From positions 13,347 to 77,346 of the forward strand of contig CAVPOY010000012.1 in the NCBI GenBank assembly GCA_963707135.1: a stretch of 64,000 nt of DNA, given 5' to 3'. A program made the translations under genes and the position numbers. Each line of letters opens with the position of its first letter. Position 1 is the first letter of the stretch. Below are positions 19,586-28,912 of this stretch, in pieces. The notes beneath the pieces were generated by a model that saw only the letters and a list, made by a program, of their open reading frames with translations, did not search any database and was not told where the DNA came from. The stretch is from JBGSTR01 sp963707135. Its GTDB lineage: Bacteria > Pseudomonadota > Gammaproteobacteria > Chromatiales > Chromatiaceae.

Positions 19586-19612
19586 AAAAGGCCCCCGGAC
19601 TGGGGCCTTTTT
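19586..19612. terminator. Bidirectional terminator-like hairpin
   Basis: AAAAGGCCCC (19586-19595) pairs perfectly with GGGGCCTTTT (19602-19611) around a six-base loop, giving a T run on both strands. A gene reading into it from the right on the minus strand (see the remnant at 19658-19946) would end here. Confidence 0.75.
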
Positions 19613-19657
19613 GCTGGGCGAAGAGGACGCAGTTTGAAGGTCCGCGGCCGCCCTTCG

Positions 19658-19946
19658 CCTCACTGCAGGGGGTGAGGTGCGGGGCGTCGTACAGGCTCGG
19701 GTCCTGCTGGAAGGCCAGGGGCTTGCGGATCTTGGTGGTCCAGGGAAGACCGGCGACCTTGCCCGACCCGTCCTTGTCCCGATTTGCGTCCAGCGTTTCA
19801 ACATGAACATCGGCGTAGTCAGCGTTGAGCTGGTCGTCGTTGTCTAGGTCGAGTGGCTCTTCCTTATCGGGAACAGGAGGGTTGCCGGAGAACGCATATC
19901 GGTACAGCCCTACATAGCCTTCCCAGATGTTGGTTACAGGCCCTGC
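19658..19946 (-). pseudogene. Coding-like remnant without a start codon
   Basis: In the same frame as the gene just upstream, and directly after its TGA, the minus strand stays open for about 95 codons with ordinary protein-like composition. The translation includes NIWEGYVGLYRYAF and an acidic Asp/Asn-rich section (LDLDNDDQLNADYADVHVE). No ATG, GTG or TTG opens it. I do not recognise the family. It could be the tail of a lost gene fused by deletion to the exported-protein gene, or a chance open frame. Confidence 0.35.
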
Positions 19947-20510
19947 TCAGTCCTTCGGTGCGTCGAAACAGATTTCCCCTTCGCCCGGTACAACCTCAAA
20001 GTCATTGAGACCGGTGCAGGTATTCACCGTCCCGGTGACCACCAAACTCCCACCCGGCTGGAGCCCTGCGAACCTCCCGGTTCCCCGGACGGGGCTGATC
20101 GTCTCGTCGCCCTCCAGAATCACGCCTCCGCCCCCTTCGCAGGGAACAACTTCTTGCGTCTCGAAGGTATCATCAGCCGTGTAGATGAACCCGTCGCGTT
20201 CTTCGGTCCCGAGTACATGTTCCAGTAACAGGGGCTCCGAGTTTGTGATGACACCGCGGAGAGGCCCCTTGATCACCACCCGGCGTAGCGCCCTGTCCGC
20301 GCTCTTCCGATCGTGCGAATCCTTTCGAATTAGGACCAGCCGATATTGCCCGAGCTGCGCCAACTCGGAATCGCTTGCCGTTTCCGCAAAGCCACGTATG
20401 GGCACGTAGCAGCCCTCGATAACCCTTTTCTGGCCAGCAGATAAGGCCGGCGAGAGCGCGATCCCCGCCATCAGAGCGCTGGCGACTACCGTTCGTAGCA
20501 TCGATGTCAT
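19947..20510 (-). CDS. Small exported protein of unknown function
   Basis: A 187-residue protein starting at the ATG at 20510, which has a GGAG sequence nine bases upstream. A longer open frame reaches 20666 but adds sequence unlike a protein N-terminus. Residues 1 to about 28 form a signal peptide (MLRTVVASALMAGIALSPALSA). The mature part has a central beta-rich region and the motif GTGRFAGLQPGG, which recalls the barrel of DUF3224/allene-oxide-cyclase-like proteins. That resemblance is weak. Two cysteines in the last third may pair in the periplasm. No neighbour suggests a pathway. Confidence 0.6.
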   Translation of the reverse strand: MTSMLRTVVASALMAGIALSPALSAGQKRVIEGCYVPIRGFAETASDSELAQLGQYRLVLIRKDSHDRKSADRALRRVVIKGPLRGVITNSEPLLLEHVLGTEERDGFIYTADDTFETQEVVPCEGGGGVILEGDETISPVRGTGRFAGLQPGGSLVVTGTVNTCTGLNDFEVVPGEGEICFDAPKD

Positions 20511-21401
20511 TGCCGTTATCTCCATTCTGGTCGCATGCGGGACTTCCCTGACCGGGACGCCCGCGACACGGTGGCCAGGCGACGATTCGCCGCTACCAGC
20601 CACCCCCTGATCCGCGTCCCAGCCCTGGGACGCACACCGGCACCATCCACGCCTGAGCAGCTTCAAGATCTACAGCCAGGTGATGTACCCCGCGCTGGTC
20701 ATCGCAGCAACGATCCTTGCCGCACAACAACCCAAATCAAGGATAGATCATTTCCGAGCGAGGACTCGGCGGCCAGGGAGTGGGAAACGGGGACCGACAA
20801 CTTTTCTGTTAGCCTACCGCCCGGTTATTTTGTACGGAATTTCAGGACAGTATCTCTAAGTGCCTTCTCATGACGGGTGTCGGGTGTGGGCTTAATCCCT
20901 GACCTTTGACCGTAATCGCCGTAAACCCGTGGCTCGTCGTAACCAACCTCTCCGCAGCGTGACGGCGAGCGTCCTCAAAGCGCGTTCACGAGACGCTGCC
21001 ACTCTCCTCCGGGAGTGCCCACAATTGGCGGCAAAGCCGCCGCTCGCTACAACGCGCCGACTGTCCGGAGAGGGTCGATCAGAGCCACCCGAGCAAGCTG
21101 CAGCGGACGCCGACAGCGAGAGGCGCGGATCGGCCAAGAGCCGTCGGTGGAAACCTGAGAGTGAGTTTCCGGTGAAGTCCCCATAGGCGACGTCGCGGCA
21201 GTCCGGACGATTTGCAGGTTAGCTGATCTGCGGCAAGGAAAGTGGTTCTTTTTTCTCCGCTGCGCTGGGCCTTACGCCAGCGCGGACTAGGCTTACAGTG
21301 GGGCCCCCAGAAACGACTTCCTCGGGTGCTGCGCTCGGAAATCGATCGTTCACTCCTCGAGCGCTCCGCAATGACCCGGGGCTACCCCGCAGGGAGGGAA
21401 G
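20511..21401. other. Intergenic region between two exported-protein genes
   Basis: About 890 bases between divergent genes. Open frames present are short, arginine- and serine-rich, and have no ribosome site. It presumably contains both promoters, including A/T-rich sequence near 20800-20870. A small GGCGGC-AAA-GCCGCC inverted repeat lies near 21025. Nothing else is recognisable. Confidence 0.4.
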
Positions 21402-22847
21402 ATGAACGTATCTTCGAATTTCTCACGACAGTCGAGGCAAGCGGCGGTACTCACCGTCGCCGCGCTTTTCTTGTTCCTTGCCAATGCTCCGGCAGTGGCG
21501 GCGGGACTGATTCTCTGGGACTCGTTCAACGACGAGACGGCCTTTTCCCGCGCTGACGGCTACCACTTTTTCACGGTAACGCCGGATGTCGGTACCGAGG
21601 GCATCCTGCGTTATTGGGAGCCCGGCTACTGGGGCAGCGGCGCCACGACGGCCAGTTACATCAACTTCTCGCCCGCGGGACGTTTCGGAAACGGCGTCAC
21701 CTTCAACTACTCGGGCAATGCAAACGGCTGGTGCAGCCAGGACGCCATCAACTACCCCATCGGCGATCAGATGAGCCCGGCGGAGGGAACCATCGAATTC
21801 TGGTACAAGCCGCATTTCGACTACACCGATACCTCCGCGGTGATCCAGGTGCTCAGCGGCTACAAGTCAAATCTCGATTATCCGCTTCAGACTTACTACG
21901 AGCGGGAACGCGACAGTCAGAGCTATCTCTACTTCGCCTATCACGGCTGGAGCGGGCGGCATTACTGGACGTTTGCGATCTATGAGCTCGACGCATCCGG
22001 CAACGTCACGCATGACACGTTCGCCAGGACACCGCCAGAGTTCGATCCCGACCGATTCACCTTTGCCGCCGAGCAATGGATGCACGTCGGGTTGGTATGG
22101 AAATCCACCGGCGTCGAGGACTACGGCAACAAGACCGTCATGTTGTTTATCGACGGTGTAGAGGTGGCTTCTACCACCCAGACCTACCCCACCACCTATC
22201 CATTCGGCGAGTATTTGGCTCTCGGCAGCTCGACCGGACAGTCTTTTGATCCGAGCCTTCCGGGAAACAACTACAGTGGAGCGTCGGGAGATATCGACAA
22301 CCTAAAGATCTGGGATTACGCCAAGACCGACTTTTCTGATCGGTTTGTCGAGGGAGTTGACGCCCAATCTGCATACGTCGGCATTGCCAGCGTTCCTGAC
22401 ATCAACGGCAACCTCTCCCCTGAGATTGCCGCCCTTCTAACGCTTCCAGACGGCCAACCGCAGGTCATCATCAAGGACAGCGACACCAAGGAGCTCATTG
22501 CCAAAATGGATTTTGGCAACCCGAACCAGACAGCGAAGGGCGTCACCGGGCTGCTCGATATCACCGGGAATGGAGCGCCCGAGGTGGCGGTGCTGCTGAC
22601 CCGGCGTGATGGCGTGTCCGTGGTGCAGATGCGCGACGGCAGGACCGGGCAGTGGATCGACAAGATCTACTTCTTCTGTCCGCCGTGGGAGACCAAGGCG
22701 GTCGCCTCACAGGACCTGAACCTCGACGGGGTCTCGGAGGTCTCGGTACTCGCCACCAGACCCGACGGTAAGGTTGCCACCAAGATCAAGGATTCGATCA
22801 GCAAGGAGTTGATGAATTGGATCGGGTTCCCCGGTACTACCGACTAA
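21402..22847 (+). CDS. Secreted LamG-like domain protein with C-terminal FG-GAP/VCBS-type repeats
   Basis: A 481-residue protein with a clear GGGAGGG ribosome site. Residues 1-35 are a signal peptide. Residues 36-310 form a concanavalin/LamG-like jelly roll, visible in GTIEFWYKPHFDYTD, EQWMHVGLVWK, VMLFIDGVEVASTTQ and SGDIDNLKIWD. Residues 320-481 contain three repeats of about 50 residues whose turns resemble calcium loops: DINGNLSPE, DITGNGAPE and DLNLDGVSE, each followed by a LLT/LAT-x-PDG strand. Such proteins are surface or extracellular carbohydrate- or adhesion-related factors. The exact ligand cannot be told. The repeat array is short for its type, so the C-terminus may be truncated. 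Confidence 0.75.
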   Translation: MNVSSNFSRQSRQAAVLTVAALFLFLANAPAVAAGLILWDSFNDETAFSRADGYHFFTVTPDVGTEGILRYWEPGYWGSGATTASYINFSPAGRFGNGVTFNYSGNANGWCSQDAINYPIGDQMSPAEGTIEFWYKPHFDYTDTSAVIQVLSGYKSNLDYPLQTYYERERDSQSYLYFAYHGWSGRHYWTFAIYELDASGNVTHDTFARTPPEFDPDRFTFAAEQWMHVGLVWKSTGVEDYGNKTVMLFIDGVEVASTTQTYPTTYPFGEYLALGSSTGQSFDPSLPGNNYSGASGDIDNLKIWDYAKTDFSDRFVEGVDAQSAYVGIASVPDINGNLSPEIAALLTLPDGQPQVIIKDSDTKELIAKMDFGNPNQTAKGVTGLLDITGNGAPEVAVLLTRRDGVSVVQMRDGRTGQWIDKIYFFCPPWETKAVASQDLNLDGVSEVSVLATRPDGKVATKIKDSISKELMNWIGFPGTTD

Positions 22848-23181
22848 TCGCCGTGCGGGGTCATTCCCTAGACACCCCAAGACGATCAGAGGCGGGCTTA
22901 GGGCTGATCATTACTTAGATCTTTGTTGCTTTCGGCAGATTAGGGGGTTGCCAAAGCTGAGGCTGGGTCGTACCTCGCTGCCGGGAACCGCGATTCAGGC
23001 ACTTACGGGAGCGAAGACTCCGGCTTACGGAAGATATAGGGTCATACCCGGGGCCTTGGGGCCCGCCTACTTGTTCTGCGGCAGGAGGAGGGCCTATACG
23101 ACGTCGCGGTGTAGCGGCCTCGGAGCGGCCCTGTGACCCGTTGAGGGGTGCATACGCCCACCTTGCCTCGCGGCATCGACA
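22848..23181. other. Intergenic region between LamG gene and hsdR
   Basis: Convergent genes end here. A GATCAG-14-CTGATC inverted repeat lies near 22885-22910 but has no T run. No gene or family-like frame is seen. Confidence 0.4.
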
Positions 23182-26100
23182 TCACGCGGCTCGGCTGCCC
23201 AGGTTGGCGTGCATGTCCTTCAAGGCCGCGAAGATCCCCTCGATCACGTTCTCCTTGCCCGCGAACAGCGCGTCCGGTCCGCCGGCGTGCAGGTTGCTGA
23301 AGGGGGCTCGTAGAGCGCCGAGGCTCCATGACGCCTCGCGCCGTGAGCTGGTCGATCACCATCTCGACGAAGCGGATCTGCGGCGGCGTGAGGCTGCGGT
23401 CGTTCAGGAACTCGCGAGAACGCCGCCTGCGCCGCGGCACGGTCCATGCCGACCAGGCTGCGGACGAAGTGGGCCAGCGAGGGCGCCTCGCTGCGGGCCA
23501 GCAGACCGGAGAGCAGCGTCTCGCCATCCTCTTCGCCGATCTCGACCAGGGTCGTCTCCAGCCCCTTCAGGTCGGTCGTCGGTGAGCGGCTGGTTGGTCC
23601 GCAGGCGGTGGATCACGATGTGGTCGAGGTGATTGCGCAGGTAGTCCTTGACCTTCTTCTCGTACTGGGCGCCGGTCATCTTCGGCATGCGAGACGACCT
23701 CTTCCTCCCGCACGCCCAGGACCTCGTCCTTGAAGTCGGTGTAGACGATCTTGCGCTTCTTCTTGTCGAGGAACGGCACCAGCCCACGCAGCCGCAGGCG
23801 CAGCTCCTCCAGCCCGTCAGGTCGATCCCCTCCCAGAAGCCGGTCTCCTGCATCGCGGCCAGGTACTCGAGCTGGGCCTTCACGCCGGGATGCGTGCTCT
23901 TCTCCTCCAGCAGCATGGCGATCTCGACCATCCGCTGGCGGTGGCTCTCGAAGACGCCCGCGTCGCCCTCGGCCAGGGCCAGCTGCATCCGCAGGGCCGT
24001 GAGGTCGAACAGCCGCGACTCGATGTCGTCGGTCTCGATCTCGCTCGGCAGCCCGGCAACCTCACGCTGCAGCGTCTCACGGTCGGCTTCGCTGAGCTGC
24101 TCCCAGGCCGTCGCGCTCCCGGAAACGCTCCACCGCCTCCAGGTGCATCCGCACGATGAAGTTCTCCCGGTTCATCGCCGCCACTTCGCCGTGCAGTCCG
24201 TCGGTGAGCGACGCTCCGCGAGCGCGGCATCCGGGTCCAGTTCCGGCGTCGCCTGGACGTGGCCGAGCAGCTGCACGCGGGCGCGGAACAGCCGGGTGCC
24301 GAGCGGGACGCCGCCGCCGGCCTCGATGCCCTCGGGGTTCTCGCGGAAGAAGTCGAAGTTGAAGCAGAAGTCGAAGACGCGGAAGTCCTGCTTGTCGTCG
24401 CCCGGCCCGAACAGGTCCGGGCACAGGCGCGTGCCGCGCCCGATCATCTGCCAGAACTTGATCTTCGAGTAGACCGGCTTGAAGAAGACCAGGTTCGCCA
24501 CCTCGGGCACGTCGATGCCGGTGTCGAGCATGTCCACCGAGATGGCGATGTGCGGCGCCTTGTCCTTCTGCGAGAAGTCGTCGATCAGGCTCTGCGGGTA
24601 CTTGGCGTAGTTGTCGATGATGCGCGCGAAGTGTCCCTTGTAGTGCGGGTAGTGGTGGTTGAACCGCTCCTCGATGAACTTCGCGTGCTCGTGGTTGCGG
24701 GCGAAGATGATCGTCTTGGCCAGCCGGTCGCCGCCCTCGACCTTGTGGCCGTGCTCCATCAGGTGCTGCAGCACCTTGTCCACGGTGTCCTTGTTGAAGA
24801 GCCAGCTGTTGATGGCGGCGGCGTTGACCCGGTCGGGCAGGCCGTGCTCGGCTCCACGTCGTCGCCCCAGTCGAGGCTCTCCCACTGCTCCTTCTCCTCG
24901 TCGCTGAGCGAGTCGTAGTCGATGCCCTCGCGGGGGAACTTCAGGTCCACCTGCTGCACGCGGGGCGGCACGAGGAAGCCGTCGGCCACCGCCGTCTCCA
25001 GCTCGTAGGCATCGGTCGGCACGCCCGGCTCCAGGTCGAAGAGGTCGTAGGTGTTCTTGTCGACCTCGCTCGCGGGGCGTGGCGGTCAGGCCGACCAGCA
25101 GCGAATCGAAGTAGCGGAAGATCGCGCCGTACTTCTGGTAGACCGAGCGGTGCGCCTCGTCGATGATCACCAGGTCGAAGTGCCCGACGCCGAACCGCGC
25201 CTCGTCGCCCTTCGTCTCGTCGATCAGCCCCATCATCGTCGGATAGGTGCAGACGTAGACCCGGCCCGTCTGTGTCCTTCTCGGTGACCAGGTTCACCGG
25301 GCTCGACTCCGGCAGGTGCGCCTTGAAGGCGCCGCACCGCCTGGTTGACCAGCGACACCCGGTCGGCCAGGAACAGCGCCCGCTTCACCCAGCCCGCCCG
25401 CTGCAGCACGTCCACCAGGGCGATGGCCGTGCGGGTCTTGCCGGTGCCGGTGGCCATCACCAGCAGCGCCTTGCGCCGCGCCTCCGCGAACTGCTCGCCG
25501 ATGCTGCCGATGGCCCGCTTCTGGTAGTAGCGCTCGACGATCGGCGTCCTTGACCTGGGCCGACGTCGCAGCGGCTCGCGCTGGGTCGCGGCGCAGGATC
25601 AGGCGGCGCCAGCTCGTCCTTCTTGTAGAACCCGGCCACCGCGGCGCGGCGGGTAGGCCGAGGTCGTCCCACAGCCAGGTCTTGTAGCCGTTGGTGTAGA
25701 AGATGATCGGGCGCTGGCCGTGCATCTGCTCCAGGCAGTCGGCGTAGAGCTTGGCCTGCTGCTGGCCCACCTGCGGGTCGACGGTGGTCTTCTTCGCCTC
25801 CACCACCGCCAGCGGCTTGCCGTCGTCGCCCCACAGCACGTAGTCGACGTAGCCGATGCCCTGGGCGTTGGGCATGCCGGTGACTTCGTATTCCCGGTCG
25901 CGCGGCTGATCGAGCGGCCAGCCGGCGCGGTGCAGGTCGACGTCGATCAGGTAGCGGCGGGTCTCGGCCTCGGAGTAGTCGTGGGTGTCGGGCTGCTGCT
26001 TCGGCCGCGGCGCGGATCTCGGCCAGTTGCTCGCGCAGCGCCTGCAGCTCGGCATCGAGGGCGTCCCGCTCCTGCTGCCGCTTCAGCGCCGCCTCGTTCT

Positions 26101-26596
26101 GCTCGGCCAGCTTGCTTCTCCAGGGCCTCCAGCTCCTTGCGCGGGACCACCTCGCCCGCGGTCGGAGCGGTTGCGGCACGCGCTCATCCCTCCACGCCGC
26201 GCCCTTCGCGCGAGGCATCGGGCGCGTAGGTGCGGACCAGCCAGTAGCAGACGTGGTGCAGTTCCTTGACCACCTGCAGGGCGTCGTACTGGCGGATCGG
26301 GCGCGCGCTGTGGACCGCCTGGTTGCCGACCTTCTGGATCACCCGCGCCTTCTGGAAGACCGCCTCGGGCAGCAGGTTCTGGAAGCTGGGCTCGTGCAGC
26401 AGCGCACCGAGGCTGCTGGTCGTAGGGCATCCGCAGGCCGGCGTCGTGCCGGTAGAGCCAGTGGACCACGGCCTCCAGCGTGAAGCGGGCATGGAAGCAG
26501 GCGGCGCGGGGGTCGCCCATGATGTGGCCTTCCGCCTGGCTGGCGGATTCCGCGATGGCGCGGAACTCGCTCGGGCAGGAAGGCGAAGTTGCTCAT
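23182..26596 (-). pseudogene. hsdR: Type I restriction enzyme subunit R, many frameshifts
   Basis: Translocating endonuclease subunit of the type I system, about 1,135 residues if the frames are joined, a normal length. In order, the N-terminus MSNFAFLPE leads into a DUF4145-like domain (VFQKARVIQKVGNQAVHSAR), then a coiled linker (KLAEQNEAALKRQQERDALD). The nuclease core is YVDYVLWGDDGKPLAVVEAK, Walker A is MATGTGKTRTA, and the DEAH box is IIDEAHRSVYQKYG, followed by LLVGLTATPR. The helicase C-lobe contains ISVDMLDTGIDVPEVANLVF. The C-terminus is LHAGGPDALFAGKENVIEG. At least a dozen single-base indels, mostly insertions, split it into short frames, yet the residues stay family-like throughout. 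As written it is non-functional; sequence error is a serious alternative. Confidence 0.88.
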
Positions 26597-26619
26597 CGGT
26601 TGGCAGCCCGTGCCGGTCG

Positions 26620-26997
26620 TCAGGGTCGTTCTTCGGAATCCAACTGCGCCTTGACCGCGCGCACCGCGGCGAGCAATCCCGGCAGGTCCTTCTGCACCGT
26701 ACTCCAGACGATGGAGAGATCCACCTTGAAGTAGCCGTGCGCTACGACGTTTCGCATTTCGTACGCAAACCCGAAGGGCACGTTCGGAAAACGGCACGGG
26801 ATGGCAGGATAGCGTTTGTGGATATTGTTCGAGGCCTCGCCGATGATTTCGATCGTACGAATCACCGCGTCCTGGGTCTTCTCGTCAGTCAGAAACTTGC
26901 CCTTGTCCATCCCCGCGACATGGCGTTGGCAGCGCTCGATCGCCTCGATGATGTGCCCGAGAAAGTCTTCGAGACGCAGCGCGTCCAGATCACTCAT
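26620..26997 (-). CDS. hepT: HepT-like HEPN-domain toxin
   Basis: A 125-residue DUF86/HEPN protein. The RNase signature RX4HXY is intact in RNVVAHGY. It overlaps the upstream mntA by four bases, the usual layout of the MntA-HepT toxin-antitoxin pair. In characterised pairs MntA inactivates HepT by adding AMP to a tyrosine of this motif. The gene lies between the broken hsdS and hsdR, inside the restriction operon, and its own frame is intact despite the damage on both sides. Confidence 0.88.
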   Translation of the reverse strand: MSDLDALRLEDFLGHIIEAIERCQRHVAGMDKGKFLTDEKTQDAVIRTIEIIGEASNNIHKRYPAIPCRFPNVPFGFAYEMRNVVAHGYFKVDLSIVWSTVQKDLPGLLAAVRAVKAQLDSEERP

Positions 26998-27308
26998 ACC
27001 GGTTCCGCCTCATCCACGACCTGTTGGCGGAACTTGTCCGGAAGGGCATTCGGCGTGAGGACGTCGATCGGGATGCCGAGCAGCTCCTTCAGCTCGAACT
27101 GGATGGCGCCGATGTCCAACAGAGTCGTCTCCTCCGTGGGCTCCACCAGGATATCGAGGTCGCTGCCGTCCTTGTCTTCGCCGCGCAGCACGGATCCGAA
27201 GACCCGCACATTGGTGACCCGGTGCCTCAAGGCAATCCGCCGAATGTTGTCACGATGTCGTTGAAGGGCTGTCGATGGGCAGTCCCTTATCTCTGGAATC
27301 TTGAACAA
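26994..27308 (-). CDS. mntA: MntA-like nucleotidyltransferase antitoxin, 5' end affected by element insertion
   Basis: Minimal nucleotidyltransferase of the MNT family. The catalytic signature GSX10DXD is present as FGSVLRGEDKDGSDLDILVEP. The core starts at about STALQRHRDNIRR, which matches the first residues of related proteins, but no ATG lies at the expected place. The frame runs upstream into the mobile element, where a TTG at 27308 is the nearest possible start. The native start was probably lost when the element arrived, so expression may be reduced or may depend on the element. Confidence 0.75.
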   Translation of the reverse strand: MFKIPEIRDCPSTALQRHRDNIRRIALRHRVTNVRVFGSVLRGEDKDGSDLDILVEPTEETTLLDIGAIQFELKELLGIPIDVLTPNALPDKFRQQVVDEAEPV

Positions 27309-27313
27309 ACAGG
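27303..27313 (+). repeat. Right imperfect inverted end of candidate element
   Basis: GAACAAACAGG matches the left end GAACCAAACAGG except for one base. It lies nine bases past the stop codon of the 505-residue gene. Confidence 0.4.
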
Positions 27314-27321
27314 CAAGGAGT

Positions 27322-28839
27322 TCATAGCGCGTTGCGGACCAGGGTGGGTTGCACGAAGTACTCGCGGATGACCAAGGCGGTGACCAGGACGCGTTGGCCA
27401 AGTTTGGTGAGGTAGTACTTGTAGCGGTTGGCCACCTTCTTGATCAGTCCGTGGGTGCGCAGGCGCTTCAAGAGGTAGGAGGCGCGCCCGGGTGAGAGGT
27501 CCCTGAGGTGAGTACGCAGATCGCCGGCGCGAAACCCGGAGATGGCCCACTCGCCGCGCGCGAGGGCGAGGAAGAGCTGGTAGTCGGTATCGAGGAAGAG
27601 GTTGAAGCCGCGGAAGGTGCGGCCCTGGACCTTGGCCGGGCCGGCCATCTTGGCGATCGCCTGTTGCGCAGCATCGGGGTTATCGAGGCAGGCCATGAAG
27701 GCCAGGTAACGGGTGTTGGCGGCCTGCATGAGGGCGCGCAGGTCCTGGAGACTGTAGATGCTCTTGCGCAGGGGGGCGAGCTTGAAGACGCGCTCGCCGT
27801 TGCGCTGTTCCACGTGACGGTGGTGCTTGAAGAAGGACACATCATTGGCGGTGCACTCGACCCGGGCGATCAGCCCGGCCTTGTCGTAGAGCTTGATACT
27901 GGCGGGCCCCATGTGATGGCGGATACGGGTGCCTTGGATGCGGGTGGAGAAGTCGTTGCCGAGCTCGTCCCGGAAGTGGCCGCTGAGCTTGTGGCCGAGG
28001 AACATGGCTACGTGCTCGGCACGGATGACATGCACGGCGGTGCGCACGATGGCCTGGTAGAGGGGCTGGAAGAGCGCTTGGCTTCGAAACACCACGTCGG
28101 TGGCGTATTCCACCTGCATGAAGCTCCAGTGGTAACCGCCGCGGAAGTGCGCCACCACCGGGCAGAAGCGCGCGGCCCAACGATCCAGATGCTGGTGCAG
28201 GGTGTGGGCGTCGAGGGTGTCGGCGAGCTGCTGGGCCCGCCGGGGATCGGTGATCGTGAGGAAGGCATTGTCGGCCATCGCGAAGTCGATCCCAGCCGCG
28301 CGCAGCTGCTGGGCGAGCCAGGCGTGGCCGTTGAAGTAGACCTGCAGACGAAATGGCGCCCAGGTGGGCACCCGCACGTAGCCCAGGCCGAAGTCTGCGT
28401 CGATGAAGTAGAAGTAGTAGTGCAGGCACTTGCCCGCTGTGGGCTTGAGCAGTGCCCGACCCTTGGCCTTGTCGAACCAGGGCCGGTAGGCGGTGCAGGA
28501 CTCCATGGCGGCGAAGACATGCACCAGGCCCGGGTGCGCGCCGCGCGTGGCGAGGATCGCCTGGATGCGATCTTCCTTACGAAATGCCTTGTGGCGGCGG
28601 ATGAACTCGATGGTGAGGCCGGCCTCCCGGGCCAGGCGCTCGGCGTTGGCCCGCAGCGCCTCGCGCAGGGGCTCCGCCCACTGGGTGTAGTCAAACACCC
28701 GGATGCCCAGGTAGCCGAGCAACCCCGTCATGGCACCGGCGTGGGCGACCGCCGGCAGGGTACCGGTGATCACCACCCGGTCGAAGCACGACAGCACCCC
28801 GGAAATGTCGCTTTGATGACGTTCAACGAAGGGGTTCAT
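27322..28839 (-). CDS. Orphan 505-residue protein of a multicopy family, C-terminal winged helix
   Basis: An intact, long protein starting MNPFVERHQSDISGVLSCFD. To my knowledge, similar proteins of about 500 residues with the opening GVLSxFDR occur widely, often in several copies per genome, and are annotated as hypothetical or MarR-like. I see no DDE, HUH, serine or tyrosine recombinase motif. The middle has a beta-rich region (YFYFIDADFGLGYVRVPTWA, then FRLQVYFNGHAWLAQQL) with possible catalytic Asp/His/Asn residues (MADNAF). The last 80 residues look like a winged helix (YLLKRLRTHGLIKK then YKYYLTKLG), probably DNA-binding. Position between two damaged genes argues for mobility. Function is unproven. 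Confidence 0.6.
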   Translation of the reverse strand: MNPFVERHQSDISGVLSCFDRVVITGTLPAVAHAGAMTGLLGYLGIRVFDYTQWAEPLREALRANAERLAREAGLTIEFIRRHKAFRKEDRIQAILATRGAHPGLVHVFAAMESCTAYRPWFDKAKGRALLKPTAGKCLHYYFYFIDADFGLGYVRVPTWAPFRLQVYFNGHAWLAQQLRAAGIDFAMADNAFLTITDPRRAQQLADTLDAHTLHQHLDRWAARFCPVVAHFRGGYHWSFMQVEYATDVVFRSQALFQPLYQAIVRTAVHVIRAEHVAMFLGHKLSGHFRDELGNDFSTRIQGTRIRHHMGPASIKLYDKAGLIARVECTANDVSFFKHHRHVEQRNGERVFKLAPLRKSIYSLQDLRALMQAANTRYLAFMACLDNPDAAQQAIAKMAGPAKVQGRTFRGFNLFLDTDYQLFLALARGEWAISGFRAGDLRTHLRDLSPGRASYLLKRLRTHGLIKKVANRYKYYLTKLGQRVLVTALVIREYFVQPTLVRNAL

Positions 28840-28888
28840 CGCCGCACCTCCAGCGCCTGGGGTCTACCGACAACCATAGACCCTGGGA

Positions 28889-28912
28889 CCTGTTTGGTTC
28901 CGGCTATGCCGG
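28889..28912 (-). repeat. Left inverted end and terminal hairpin of candidate element
   Basis: On the minus strand CCGGCATAGCCGG (28912-28900) forms a five-base stem, and GAACCAAACAGG starts at its edge. The end of the readable hsdS frame abuts this hairpin. Confidence 0.4.

Noticed and set aside
19301..19810. A 169-codon minus-strand open frame
   Set aside because: It crosses the hairpin at 19586-19612, is Arg/Ser/Pro-rich and has no family likeness; the other frame in its right half looks more protein-like.
20892..21186. Short overlapping open frames on both strands before the LamG gene
   Set aside because: Arg/Ser-rich composition typical of chance frames in high-GC DNA and no ribosome site.
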